Notes under the pieces: model-generated
The model's database searches: none
What the model was told of the DNA's origin: nothing
Seen by the model: the letters and a program-made list of their open reading frames with translations, nothing else
Program-made: the position numbers and the translations under genes
From: Plasmodium brasilianum
Lineage: Eukaryota > Apicomplexa > Aconoidasida > Haemosporida > Plasmodiidae
Length of the DNA: 64,000 nt
Direction: 5' to 3'
Assembly (NCBI RefSeq): GCF_023973825.1
Contig: NC_090117.1
Location: 310,001-374,000 of the forward strand
Part shown: positions 1 to 11,179 of the stretch, piece after piece
Position numbering within the stretch: the stretch's first letter is position 1
Layout: every line of letters begins with the position of its first letter

Positions 1-2399
1 TTAATAATATGAATAATATGAATAATATGAATAGTAATAGTAATAGCAATCATAATAGTAATCATAATAATAATATGCCTTACCCGAATTACTTATATAA
101 TATGCCTAATCACATGAGCTTTATGAAGATGGGTGCATTAAGTCCACTTGGCACCGTTACGTCTACAAACGGTAAATATTTCGACACTTACAATCAAAGT
201 AATCCTTACGTTCCCACCATGATAGGTGGTAAAGTAAGCGGCAAGATAAGTGGCGGAATAAGTAGCGGAATAAGTGGCGGAATAAGTAGCGGAATAAGTG
301 GCGGAATAAGCGGTACCATTAGTAACAGTGGAAAATGTAATAAGAATAAAATGCTTGGACAGAATAACAACGATTTCAAAAATAGCTGTAAGACATCCAT
401 TGATAAAGCAAAGACACATAATAACTGTAATTCGTATAATAACAGGAATAAAAATTTTTACGAAATGAGTAATACCTTGTACAATAATATTTTTTTAAAT
501 AACACAAATAACATATATATAAATAAGAACATAAATACTAAAGGAAATAGAAACGGAAACACAATAAATATCGATATGAATAAAAAAATAGAAAAAATAG
601 ATTCTTTTTTTATGCCACACCCAATAATGAAGGATGAAAATTGCTACATTAACTTAAACAGTAAAATACATAATGATTTGAAGGAAAAGCAAAATATATG
701 CCTCAATAAAACTAAAAATTGGAACGTTAATATGAAAAAGAAAAATGTAAAAGGAACACAGAATGGTATAAACGACATGTTAGAAGAGGTTCCATTTTTC
801 AAGGGAGGAAATAGTGAAAGACCTGTAAGTGAAGCCGAGAAGGTCACTACCAGCGGGGAAAATGTTAACATTAACAGCAGTGGCAATAATAATCACAGCG
901 GAAATAGCAACAATAACATGTACAGTAACAAGAACAGCTTCAATGACAATAGTAAGAACAACAAAAAGAAGAAAAAAAAGAATAAAAACAATAAGATGGC
1001 TATCCCCCTTAAGTGTTTTAGTAAGGACAACAACAACACTGGACAGCAAATGGAAGATGACAGTGTTAATAACAAAAATGAAAAGATGGATAATAATTAC
1101 AATAATAACAGTAATAGAAATAGTAGCAGCAATAACAATAATAGCAATAATAGCAATAATAGCAATAGTAGCAATAATAGCAATAATAGCAATAATAGCA
1201 ATAGTAGCAATAATAGCAATAGTAGCAATAATAGCAATAGTAGCAATAGTAGCAATAATAATATCAATTGTAGCAGTTACACCGATAGAGAAAAATGTAA
1301 TTACAATGTAAATAAAAACACAACTCTGGTACAACCAAATATTCAAAGTAAGGAAAATGTATGGCATCCCGATGGAAGTGCTCTTCAAAATTGTTCAAGT
1401 AAAAAAGAAGAAAAAAGTGGAGAGGCAAACGTCGAAAGGGGCACGAATAACACTAATAACAGTAGCTGCATTTATAACGGTAGCAGTGGTAACAATGGAG
1501 GTAATAACAAACAAAAAGCACTCAAAAAAGTGAGTGTTGAGAATAATAATTTCATTCAAAACGACCGCATGGATGAACATGCTCCTGAAAATTTAACAAA
1601 TAATTTAAACAGTAACTTAGATAAACAATTTTTTTGTAACATGAAATTTGCAAATAGTATTGTTCATACGAACAACTTGTGCGTGTCAAATACACCCAGT
1701 GAAACGGAAAAGAAAACACAGATGTCTCTCCATATTAATGCAAATAATGTACAACCAAAAGGGAAAAAGAAAAAATATATGAACAAAGGAAAAAAGAAAA
1801 ACGCACCCAAAAACAGCAGCAATAATTGTAACAATAATAATGGCTTTATGAATAGTAGCATTAATATGAACAGTAACATTAATATGAACAGTAACATTAA
1901 TATGAACAATAGTATTCATATGAACAATGGCCTTAATGTGAACAGTAATAACAATATTGATATTAGTAGTAATAATAATAATGTGGTGATAACGATGGGA
2001 CCCCTCCTCCCTGTGAACAAAATAAATAATGTTATATACCCTACACCAAACGTAGATATGAAAATGGACGACAACAGGCCTTTTACCTATAGTCATACCG
2101 GCACAGTACGTAACGGTAAAGTACGTAACAAGATAATACATAACAAGGCAATGCATAACAAGGCAATTCATAACACAATGCTTCAAAATGGAAGCGTGCA
2201 AAATGTCAATGTGCATAACAACCATGTAAATTACAATATAATGAACAACCCCCATCAATCGTATTACGCCCCTTACCTAATCAATGACCTAGACTACTGT
2301 AGAGATATATCCTTATACGAAAAAAGATTCGACAGAGGGAGCGACAACATGTTACTGAACCATAAAAGATATGATGTCGACTTCCCCGCATTACAGTGA
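1..2399 (+). CDS. Asn-rich conserved Plasmodium protein, C-terminal part (5' end outside window)
   Basis: The frame is open to the first base of the window, so the true start lies upstream; about 798 residues are visible, ending at a TGA at 2397-2399. Most of it is low-complexity: poly-Asn/Ser from about 1105 to 1262, a 12-bp repeat at 234-312 encoding Gly-Ile-Ser-Gly/Ser units, Lys-rich stretches near 960-1000 and 1760-1800, and Asn-Met-Asn-Ser repeats near 1855-1930. The last 45 residues (from about 2265) are not repetitive and end in DFPALQ. Such DFPAL-type tails occur in several RNA-regulatory proteins, but that is too weak to assign a function. No domain is recognisable in the visible part; any globular domain would be upstream. 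It converges on the membrane-protein gene at 4266-5108. That it is coding is well supported by length and codon bias; its function is unknown. Confidence 0.85.
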   Translation, partial: NNMNNMNNMNSNSNSNHNSNHNNNMPYPNYLYNMPNHMSFMKMGALSPLGTVTSTNGKYFDTYNQSNPYVPTMIGGKVSGKISGGISSGISGGISSGISGGISGTISNSGKCNKNKMLGQNNNDFKNSCKTSIDKAKTHNNCNSYNNRNKNFYEMSNTLYNNIFLNNTNNIYINKNINTKGNRNGNTINIDMNKKIEKIDSFFMPHPIMKDENCYINLNSKIHNDLKEKQNICLNKTKNWNVNMKKKNVKGTQNGINDMLEEVPFFKGGNSERPVSEAEKVTTSGENVNINSSGNNNHSGNSNNNMYSNKNSFNDNSKNNKKKKKKNKNNKMAIPLKCFSKDNNNTGQQMEDDSVNNKNEKMDNNYNNNSNRNSSSNNNNSNNSNNSNSSNNSNNSNNSNSSNNSNSSNNSNSSNSSNNNINCSSYTDREKCNYNVNKNTTLVQPNIQSKENVWHPDGSALQNCSSKKEEKSGEANVERGTNNTNNSSCIYNGSSGNNGGNNKQKALKKVSVENNNFIQNDRMDEHAPENLTNNLNSNLDKQFFCNMKFANSIVHTNNLCVSNTPSETEKKTQMSLHINANNVQPKGKKKKYMNKGKKKNAPKNSSNNCNNNNGFMNSSINMNSNINMNSNINMNNSIHMNNGLNVNSNNNIDISSNNNNVVITMGPLLPVNKINNVIYPTPNVDMKMDDNRPFTYSHTGTVRNGKVRNKIIHNKAMHNKAIHNTMLQNGSVQNVNVHNNHVNYNIMNNPHQSYYAPYLINDLDYCRDISLYEKRFDRGSDNMLLNHKRYDVDFPALQ

Positions 2400-3788
2400 A
2401 AAAAAGGATGCATTTCTTAGAAGAAAAAATGAAAAGAAAAAAAGAAAAAAAGAAAAAAAGAAAAGAAAAAAAGAAAAGAAAAAATTTATCATTTTAATAT
2501 ATCACAATTTATTAGTTTACTTACCACGTGCATTTTTAATTTTTTGTTGATTTTTTACTCGTGCTTCACATGTATGTCCGTGTAATTTTTACCGTTGGAA
2601 ATACATAACTGCGTGTATATGTATGCACACACACATATATATATATAGCCTTTCCAGGAATAGAAAACAAGATCACCTACCTTTTTTTGTGTGTCACATT
2701 TTGATAGTTACTTATTTCCACTTTTTATTTTACTCTGTTATTTTTTTTTTATTTCAAATGGTTGTTCTTTCCCATTTACTCCTGCATTTTGCTACATTTT
2801 TTTTTTTTTTTTTTTTTGTGTATGTTGGTGTATGAATAGATAAATTATATGAAAAATAATGATAAAAAAAAAAAAAATTAAAAAAGAAAAAAGAAAAAAC
2901 AAGCAGTAATATTAATAATTATAATAATGATAACATTGTTTTTTCAACTATCATATTAAGCAAAAGCCCGCCGAGGTGGTAGGCGGTACACACACGCAAG
3001 TGTATATGTATATATATATATATATGCGTATGTACAGATGAATGTACATGTGCATGTAAGTAGAGAGAAATAATCTCATTTACCCCCACAAAACATATTC
3101 ACGAATTAAGAACAGTCAACATCTAGCTAAAATATATTTCTCATTTTTGAACATGAAATATTTTCCCCTTATCAGCTTTCTAACCCGGCATAAACTGCGC
3201 ATGTGCATATAACATATTTTACTGCTCCCTTTATTTTAATTTTTTTTCGTTTTTTGAATTTTATCTTCATTTAAAAAAATTAGTCAATGTTTTTTTTTTT
3301 TTTTCTTCCATAATTTGACCGTTGTCTTCCTCTTTTGAATGGATCTATTTATGTACTTGTTTAGTTTCCCTTTACAGTTATACTTCCTTTACCTCTTTTT
3401 ATTGGTCGCACAAACAGAAATACGAGTTTAGGTAAAAATATTGCTTTGAGAGAAAACAAATATAGAAATATATTAACAGAAATGTTAGTGATAGAAGAAA
3501 GAGTACTGAAAATTGAAAATAAATAACTGCGAAAAGGGGAAGAAGAAGTATAAAAAAAAAAAAAAAAAAAAAATATTATCCTCAAAAATTTATCATTAAA
3601 ACTTAGCTTTCAATACTATCATTTTCTTTTATGAAAATTTTGCCGTCCAAGTCAGCACATGGATACTGCAAAAGTATATCCTCCTATCTAAATTTTGCAA
3701 GCATTTTTGTTGTTTTGTTGTTTTGTTGTTTTGTTGTTTTGTTGTTTTGTTGTTTTGTTGTTTTGTTGTTTTGTTGTTTTGTTGTTTT

Positions 3789-3832
<44 letters not shown>

Positions 3833-4265
3833 CCTTTTTCTCTTTTATTACGCGGTACCCAAAAATTGCTGACTAGCCTTTTTGTGGACAGGGCAAAGAG
3901 AGATGACGCCAGGAAAACTGCGCAAAATATATTCCCATACAAATGGAGGGTGGGGCAAACATAGTGTCAAACGAAACAAAAAGAAACAAGGTACTAATGA
4001 AACTCAACACACAAAGATAATTCATAAAGGGATATACAATTCAATGACGCAAAAATATATGATTGTTTTCCTGTTTCTTACCGAAAAAAGCATACAAAGA
4101 AAACAATTTATTAGTCGGTGCAGCGTCATACTCAATGAATGAGTCCCTAAAAAAAAAAGAAAAAAAAAGTGCACACTTTCGATCAAATGTTTCTTATTTG
4201 CATGCATGTTCATGTAGCTTACACTAGTTCTCATCGCTTAGCTTTGCTTTTTCTTTTTTTTTCTT
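2400..4265. other. Convergent intergenic region with homopolymers and an 8-bp array
   Basis: This spacer lies between two converging genes, so it holds both 3' flanks. It contains A- and T-runs, a short GC-rich hairpin at 2966-2987, and an 8-bp TTGTTTTG array running into a T-run at about 3707-3830. Open frames here are products of the repeats. I see no credible gene. Confidence 0.6.
3707..3830. repeat. 8-bp TTGTTTTG minisatellite followed by a ~38-nt T run
   Basis: About ten tandem copies of TTGTTTTG are followed directly by an uninterrupted T-run. An 8-bp unit is open in several frames and so creates false ORFs on both strands. It lies in a convergent intergenic region. Confidence 0.9.
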
Positions 4266-5108
4266 TTATTTTTCAATATTTTTGCCAATTAACTCGAAAA
4301 AATAAGCCGAAAAGAAGACGTGCAACCATCTGACTATGTTATGGTCTAATCCATGATATACTATGTTGAAAACGAAATAAACTACTGAATATAACATAGA
4401 AATAATGAGAAATGTGTCTTTCCCATTTAGCAAAATATATAGTAGACACAAGAAGAACTGAGGCATATCTTCAAAAAATTTATTTATTATTAAGTATGTA
4501 TGTTGCACTCTGTCATAGATATATAAAATAGAGATTTCACTTGGTGGCACAGTCTTTATTTCTTTAAAAACTTTAAGTAATGTAAATAAATTTCTGTGCT
4601 TATCAGGTATGGCATTTGTTATAAAAAATTTGCGCAAATAGAAAGTAAAAAAGGACGTAACACATAAAAATAATAACCATACAAATATAAGTGTGCACAC
4701 GTTTTTAGTTAGTGTACTGCCATGTTGTTTAGAAAGATACGTTTCATAAAAAACTTTTACAAGAAAAAATATATCATTAATAAAGTCTACACATCTGTTG
4801 ACACTAAAAATAGTATGCTTCATTTGTTCTTTTCTTATTTCATTTTTTTTAGTTATCATCTCAAATATATAGATAAAAGGATATAATTTTTTTTCGTTAT
4901 TATGTATTATATTAGTTTCCAGAATGTTACTCTCTTCGTCCTTTTTGAATTCTCCAGCATCATTCTTCCCTTTTACAAATGCGTTTAACAATGCTTCCCA
5001 AGCTTCTCCTACATAACATACTAACTCGCTTTTTTCATTTTTTTTATTTTTCTCAAAGTATGTGTTACTAGCGTAATTGTAATCTTGTCTTTGCATACAA
5101 TAGTCCAT
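4266..5108 (-). CDS. Conserved Plasmodium multi-pass membrane protein, unknown function
   Basis: A single-exon 280-residue protein runs from ATG at 5106-5108 to TAA at 4266-4268. The N-terminal ~130 residues are soluble and charged. Hydrophobic segments follow at about residues 135-160, then around 207-245 (including the motif FFEDMPQFFLCLLYILL), and a last one near the C-terminus. The ED.PQFF motif at the start of a membrane segment recalls other protist polytopic proteins, but I cannot name a family. There is no signal peptide. The 5' leader is a 13-bp TTTTTTGTTCACA array that begins about 50 bp upstream of the ATG. It is in tandem with RFC2, which is transcribed in the same direction from 2 kb upstream. 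Coding is well supported by length, composition and lack of low complexity. A further exon cannot be excluded. Confidence 0.8.
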   Translation of the reverse strand: MDYCMQRQDYNYASNTYFEKNKKNEKSELVCYVGEAWEALLNAFVKGKNDAGEFKKDEESNILETNIIHNNEKKLYPFIYIFEMITKKNEIRKEQMKHTIFSVNRCVDFINDIFFLVKVFYETYLSKQHGSTLTKNVCTLIFVWLLFLCVTSFFTFYLRKFFITNAIPDKHRNLFTLLKVFKEIKTVPPSEISILYIYDRVQHTYLIINKFFEDMPQFFLCLLYILLNGKDTFLIISMLYSVVYFVFNIVYHGLDHNIVRWLHVFFSAYFFELIGKNIEK

Positions 5109-5157
5109 AATGTGGAAATTTTTTTTTACATTTTATTTTTATAATTTTATTTATATT

Positions 5158-5345
5158 TTTTGTTCACATTTTTTGTTCACATTTTTTGTTCACATTTTTT
5201 GTTCATATTTTTTGTTCACATTTTTTGTTCACATTTTTTGTTCATATTTTTTGTTCATATTTTTTGTTCATATTTTTTGTTCATATGTTTTGTTCATATG
5301 TTTTGTTCATATTTTTTGTTCATATTTTTTGTTCATATTTTTTTT
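5158..5345. repeat. 13-bp TTTTTTGTTCACA/T minisatellite in the 5' leader
   Basis: About 14 copies of a 13-bp unit, TTTTTTGTTCAC or -CAT followed by A, begin roughly 50 bp upstream of the ATG of the minus-strand membrane protein. The unit is open in all plus frames, giving false Phe/Val/His-rich ORFs. Its position makes it part of the promoter or 5' UTR. Confidence 0.9.
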
Positions 5346-6105
5346 TTATATTTTTTTTTATAAATTTTTTTTATATTTTATTCCACTTGGTGCCCTTTTT
5401 AAACAATTTTATCGCTTCCATGATTAGCCTTTATTTTGTCTTTATTTTTAGCATATCCTTTAGTATCATATTGTATTATATAACGCCATAACAGGTCATA
5501 TCTCGTCATATCATACAATGCCTTACCATATTATATATTATTTCCCCTTGTTCCCTCTTCTTAACTTTTTCTAAGTACGCACTTCCTCTTTGATGCCTCT
5601 CAAATATAAAATGCAAAAAAGGGGCTAAAATGCTTTATTGAAAAAATAAAGGTCAAACAAATGTAAAAAAAGGCAAGCATACTTAAAATGAGCAAAATGA
5701 AGAGTATATTATTAAAATACGTTTTCATATCGTACTAATTTTCACACAAGAGAAAAGCAAAACCAAAAAGAGTAAATTGGAAAGCGTAAATGCTCAAATT
5801 CAAATTTACAAATTTACAAGTTTCAAATTTTCCAAATGTGTGTACAGCTTTCCATGCTACACGCACCTTACATATGCAACTTGCACGAAATGAGTTAAAA
5901 AAAAATATATTTTTTTTTATTATCATTTGAAAATTTGCAGTAGTACATATAAGGATAACCATGTGTACTTTATTTGTGGTCGAGGAGCCAGGAAAAGACA
6001 TGAGTGTAACAGTTCAATCATGGTGCAATATCGGTAAGAAGGTTGGATAAAAAATGAAAGAAAAATGCTAAAACATTTGTAAATTTCCATTTTTTAATTT
6101 ATTTT

Positions 6106-6215
6106 TATATTATTTTTATTTTATTTTTATTTTATTTTTGTTTTATTTTTGTTTTATTTTTGTTTTATTTTTGTTTTATTTTTGTTTTATTTTTGTTTTA
6201 TTTTTGTTTTATTTT
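6106..6215. repeat. 11-bp TTTTATTTTTG array
   Basis: About nine imperfect copies of a TTTTATTTTTG unit lie in an intergenic region. No coding role is seen. Confidence 0.85.
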
Positions 6216-6462
6216 TTTTTGCCATTCACCTGTATGGCATACCACTTCAACCTTTCCTCTAAATGACCAGAAAATAAATTATTGCATATTTTACATTTAC
6301 TCAACTTCTTGTCTACACAAATGCTATTTTGTTTTGTTTTATTTTTTTCCCATATGTGTATGTAATTCATATCCCTTTACAGTAAAAGCATTCCTCCAAA
6401 ATGGTTATCACATGTAATAATGTAATGTACTCACATCGGTGCTACTTATTTCCCCTTCACTG

Positions 6463-6497
<35 letters not shown>

Positions 6498-6526
6498 AAA
6501 AAACAAAAAACAAAAAACAAAAAACA
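6463..6526. repeat. A run plus CAAAAAA 7-bp repeats
   Basis: A run of about 34 A is followed by several CAAAAAA units. This is typical of Plasmodium intergenic DNA. Confidence 0.85.
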
Positions 6527-7156
6527 ATTTCACGAAAATTTTTTTAATAACTTAAACACTTTTTTTTTTTTTTTAAAAAGGTATATTCGTCATAACAAGA
6601 CTAGTATCCCTTTGGGCGTAAAACTCATACCTCAAGATTCACATCTTCGTAAGAATTACATAGGCTCACACGATTCAACTGTTTTAAAAGAATAAAAGTT
6701 TTTCACTTTAGGTTTGCATAATAATGCATTTATGCATGTATATTTTTGTATACATATGCAACACTTTATCTAGTCTAATGATGGGTAAGTCTTAAAAAAT
6801 CGAGACATAAAAAAAAGCATCAAAATGCAGAAATGCACAAAAAAATAAAATATGCTAAAATTTACGCGATTAGAAAAATTTTGAAAAGGTGCGTGATATG
6901 GGAAGCAATGATAAATGGCAACGATGAATGTCCAAAATAAGTAGACATTATAAATGAATGAACGAATGAAGTATATATCAACTGCGGGGGAATACTCTGG
7001 AAATTAGGTGAAGATACATACGCTGATTTATTCATACATATACACATGAATAATGAAATTATAAAGAACCGCGTTCAAGCACTCTTCACTACTACACGTA
7101 CACCTCAACAACTTTGGAAACGTCATTGGCTCCCCCATCCCCTAACACCTTCTCTA

Positions 7157-8149
7157 TTAGGCCGTATTCAATAGGGAATGTACTGATGAAGCGAAACTCA
7201 TAAGCTGAATATACTTGGTAGCCCCGCTATGAAGACGATAATCATGCCTTGATAATTCCAACAGAATTTGATATTTAATAGTATCATTATAATCTGTATT
7301 CATAACAAAATAATTATTAAATGCTTTAAAAATATAAGCAACATCATAACCATCTTCAATTACATCTTGTACAGTTTTTTCAAGAATTTTTAAATCTTTC
7401 ACTTTACATGCATCTATAATTTTTAAGATGATATCATCTGTTGGTAAACCTGAAACATCTAAAACGGAATCTAATGTTATCTGAGGATTAATACATGAAC
7501 ATAACTGTAAAACAGATACAGCTCTTCTTAAGTCACCTTGTGTGGTTTCAATAATTTTATTTAATGCATCATCTGTAATATTTATATTTTCACTTTTACA
7601 TATATAAAGCAATTTTTCCTTTTTTATATTTACAGGTATTCCTTGAAATCTATAACACGAACATCTACTATATATAGGATCTGAGATTTTATGTATATAA
7701 TTACATATAAGTATAAATCTTGTAACATTGGAATATATTTCTATAATTCTTCTTAAAGCCGACTGTGCATCCTCTGTCATCATATCTGCTTCATCTAAAA
7801 CTACTAGTTTCCATGTTGGTAAAGTTTCATTCGTTTCATTATTTATTTTATTTTTACTTATACTTATTCTTGTATATGCTTTTATTTTTTCTCTTACTAC
7901 GTTTATACCTCTATCATCTGATGCATTCAATTCTAATACACGTTCACTTATATTATCCTTACCAAATAGTTCATGTGCTAATGCATTTATTGCTGATGTT
8001 TTGCCTGTTCCAGGTGGGCCATGGAAAATTAAATGAGGCATATTTTTTGTTCTTACTACTTCTTTCAGCATAGATATTGCATTTGTTTGGTGAACTATGT
8101 CATCTAGCTTTTTGGGTCTGTACTTTTCCACCCATGGCAGATTGTCCAT
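7157..8149 (-). CDS. RFC2: Replication factor C small subunit (RFC2)
   Basis: A complete single-exon AAA+ clamp-loader subunit of 330 residues, the usual length for this family. RFC loads the PCNA sliding clamp onto primer-template junctions in the nucleus, as a five-subunit complex with the large subunit RFC1. It starts with the RFC-box signature WVEKYRP at residues 6-12. Walker A GPPGTGKT is at 44-51, the family motif ELNASDDRGI at 73-82, Walker B LVVLDEAD at 115-122, and the SRC arginine-finger motif at 161-163. The C-terminal helical collar is present. No residue expected for ATPase function is missing. The subunit number follows my memory of P. falciparum naming for this syntenic gene; eukaryotic small subunits are similar, so the family call is firmer than the number. 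It is divergent from the thioesterase-like gene 3 kb away. Confidence 0.96.
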   Translation of the reverse strand: MDNLPWVEKYRPKKLDDIVHQTNAISMLKEVVRTKNMPHLIFHGPPGTGKTSAINALAHELFGKDNISERVLELNASDDRGINVVREKIKAYTRISISKNKINNETNETLPTWKLVVLDEADMMTEDAQSALRRIIEIYSNVTRFILICNYIHKISDPIYSRCSCYRFQGIPVNIKKEKLLYICKSENINITDDALNKIIETTQGDLRRAVSVLQLCSCINPQITLDSVLDVSGLPTDDIILKIIDACKVKDLKILEKTVQDVIEDGYDVAYIFKAFNNYFVMNTDYNDTIKYQILLELSRHDYRLHSGATKYIQLMSFASSVHSLLNTA

Positions 8150-8464
8150 TTTTAAGTTAACGTGTTCTCAAAAAAAAAAAAAAAGGAAAAAAAAAATAAA
8201 ACAAAAAAGATATATATATATATGTAGCTTCGCAGGTAACTTCCGCTTCTGCAAAAGGTCAAAGAAAAAGAAAAAAAATATACAGGAGTTAAAAAGGGTT
8301 TAAGCGGTGTAAACTTACAATACATTCATATAAGCACACACAAATACGAATATATTTTTATGCTTGGAATAAAATGTGTGCGTAGGCATCTCCGAATGAA
8401 AATGATTGATCAAAAATATTTTTATTTTATTATATTACATTATACGACATTACGTTACGATGTG

Positions 8465-8535
8465 TTTTGTTTTGCTTTATTTTGTTTTGCTTTATTTTGT
8501 TTTGCTTTATTTTGTTTTGCTTTATTTTGTTTTGC
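8465..8535. repeat. 15-bp TTTTGTTTTGCTTTA array
   Basis: About five tandem copies of a 15-bp unit, degenerating at the right edge. It lies about 320 bp upstream of the RFC2 start. Confidence 0.85.
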
Positions 8536-8767
8536 TGTGTTTCGTTTTGCTTTTTTTCCGTTCTTATTTGTAATTAATTATCAAACAATAACATCATCAT
8601 TTAAAGCAGCTGTATGCGCATTAAATCATTAATGAACGCATTTATATACAACTTCGACGAATTAATGCACTACATTTAAGCCATTTTTCATGGGCTCGAT
8701 CGAACAAACGTCCCGCTCATATAATACGAGCGTAAATGTAACAAGTGAAAATGGAAATTAATAGACG

Positions 8768-8809
<42 letters not shown>

Positions 8810-8903
8810 CACGCATGCATACGTACGTACATATGCCACTGTGTACATGAAGCCACGTTTGACTATTCCTCAAGAAACAAACACAATTTGCAAAAATGGT
8901 CTA

Positions 8904-8953
8904 CACAGCGATTTGCACAGCGATTTGCGCAGCGATTTGCGCAGCGATTTGCA
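8904..8953. repeat. 12-bp CAGCGATTTGCR array
   Basis: Four copies of a 12-bp unit that is unusually GC-rich for an intergenic region here. It lies in the divergent RFC2/thioesterase spacer. Confidence 0.85.
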
Positions 8954-10130
8954 AAACTGTTGAGCATTACTCTAATTATACACTGAACCATTTGTACAAA
9001 CAAGTGAGGTCCATTCTTTTTATTCTTTGCTTTTCAAATACGCAATCCTTGAACGTATTTGTGTGTGTACGTATATGCGTATGAATATATGTGTATATAT
9101 GCATACATACATATATGCATACACATATATGCATATATATAAATATATACACATGTATATGTATATGTGGTACTCACTAAAATGGTGGGATTCCTTTCCT
9201 TTCACTCGAACCTCTTATAATTTGGGATTTCCAGAAAATATTTGAACTGTGGGTAGGAGTGAGTGTGTGTGTGTGTATGTGTGTGCGTTTTATTAAATAA
9301 CTCTGATATTCCAAAAATGCTCATAAAATAAAATTTAAAAAGAATATAGTAAATAGTGATATTATAAAGTACATATATACATATATATATATTATACAAT
9401 GCATCCATGTTCTCCTTTGACATAATTCTATTTTAATCTTTGTTTTTTCGCCCTTTTTAATTCGCTTATATCTTTAATTTTAATGATTGGTATAATCATA
9501 CCAATTAAAATTGTTGATACTTGTGCACTAATTTTTTTTTTTTTTTTTTTTTTAAATAAGAGCAAATATATACATAAGTACATAAATACTTATGTATATA
9601 TATTATATATAGGAAGAAAAATAAATTGCCGTATGATTAAAAAAAAAAAAAATAATAAAGATACATGAAATAATAAAATTTAATCGAAATACCTCGCGAA
9701 AAAATGAAAAACCTAGTATGTATATTTTTTGTTTGCAAAAAAAAAAAAAAAAAAAAAAAATAGGTCAGTCAACTATAAACAATTTGTTCACTAGAGCATA
9801 TTATGCATTAAAGTTATAGTTTTATTCCCTTCGTACATTTACATATAAGAATAGAATATGTTTTAAAGCACACATTTATAATAGTAGACTATTGTATATT
9901 TAATTTTGCACTCAATCATTTTTCCATTTTGCGATTTTTCTATTTTATAGTTTTTTCATTTTGCAATTTTACCATTTTACCACTTTTCAATCATTCTGCT
10001 TTTTTATTTTTCTGCAGCCCCATATATCCAAGAAGTAAATTCGAAAAGCTGTGCAGCATGACCTTTTCTTCTCCTGTGTTACTGTATCATTACTTTTATC
10101 AATATATATTATAGTAAACTTATATATTTA

Positions 10131-10163
<33 letters not shown>

Positions 10164-11179
10164 TATGCCTTTTTAATAGTCAGATATAAATATTACATAG
10201 TATTTTTTTTAATAATGTGTTTTATAATTATTTTACAAGCGCACCAGGAGCATTTTATTTAAATATTTTATTAATTTAAATCTTCAATTGTAGTATCTTC
10301 TAATTTTTAAGAGTACATAATAATACATGTGTATACATGAGCAAAGGTATGTATAAGTACATGCGTAAATACTTAAGTACCCACATAAGTACTCACGTAC
10401 TTAAGTATGTACATTGGTACATGCGTACGTTATTATATTTATAATTATAATAGTATAACTTAATTTAAAAAAAAAAAAAATTGTTGTTATAATGAGAAGC
10501 ATAATTTTACACACAGCACTATAAACTAAACTGTACGCACCACACAAATTTAAATATGTGTACAAAAATTATGCATAATATATGCACGCATACATATATG
10601 TGAAACATATATATGTTTTTAGAAAATTCCATTTTAATATTTTAATAAATTTATGTACGTCTCATTCTAGTATTCTTTCTATAGTGTTTCCAAAAATAGA
10701 TATGTAGCATAATACTCTTTTCGTTATGCTATGACTTACTAGTTTAAGGATACTTGTATTTCTAAATTTATGTAATACTCTGTGCTAAGCTTCGATGTGA
10801 TTCGTTATGCTTCCCTATGCTTCATTTTAAACGATCGTGAGTGTTATCCACGTTCGTGTTATTGTATAAATTAGTTTGATTGCATTCTTTTTATATGAAC
10901 CAGCAATTGACTTGAAATTGTAGAAGAAAAGAGCTCAGTAGTAAATATTTGAAATAGAACTATTTGCAAGGCATTGAAAGGGGCAACTAATTTTTAGTTA
11001 CAAAATATACATGTAGATATTTTATTGTATATCTACCGTGGCATGTACATGCATATGTATGTATAGCTATGCCTGTGTGTAATTATATATATATATATAT
11101 ATATGTACATTTAGACACATATCCATATATGCAGATAGTCATATTGGCATAGTACCCATATTCGCACAGCACTGCGTAC

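Larger units (their letters stand above)
5109..7156. other. Intergenic spacer between two minus-strand genes
   Basis: This 2-kb spacer holds the 5' flank of the membrane-protein gene and the 3' flank of RFC2. It contains a 13-bp array at 5158-5345, an 11-bp T-rich array at about 6106-6215 and an A-run with CAAAAAA repeats at 6463-6526. Short open frames such as that at 5735-6001 have no domain, splice support or composition suggesting a gene. Confidence 0.6.
8150..11179. promoter_or_regulatory. Shared divergent upstream region of RFC2 and the thioesterase-like gene
   Basis: About 3 kb separate two divergent start codons, so both promoters must lie here. It contains a 15-bp array at 8465-8535, TA tracts at 8771-8802 and 10138-10162, a 12-bp CAGCGATTTGCA array at 8904-8953, several A/T runs and GTAC/CATGTA-rich segments near 10330-10430. 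There is no recognisable core promoter motif. Short plus and minus open frames overlap the repeats and look like noise. Confidence 0.45.

Noticed and set aside
2964..2990. Possible tRNA A-box (GAGGTGGTAGGCGG)
   Set aside because: No B box GGTTCRA and no acceptor stem within reach.
8771..8802. TA tracts here and at many other sites as possible centromere or origin
   Set aside because: They are short and scattered; Plasmodium centromeres are kilobase-scale, >97% AT blocks, which are not seen.
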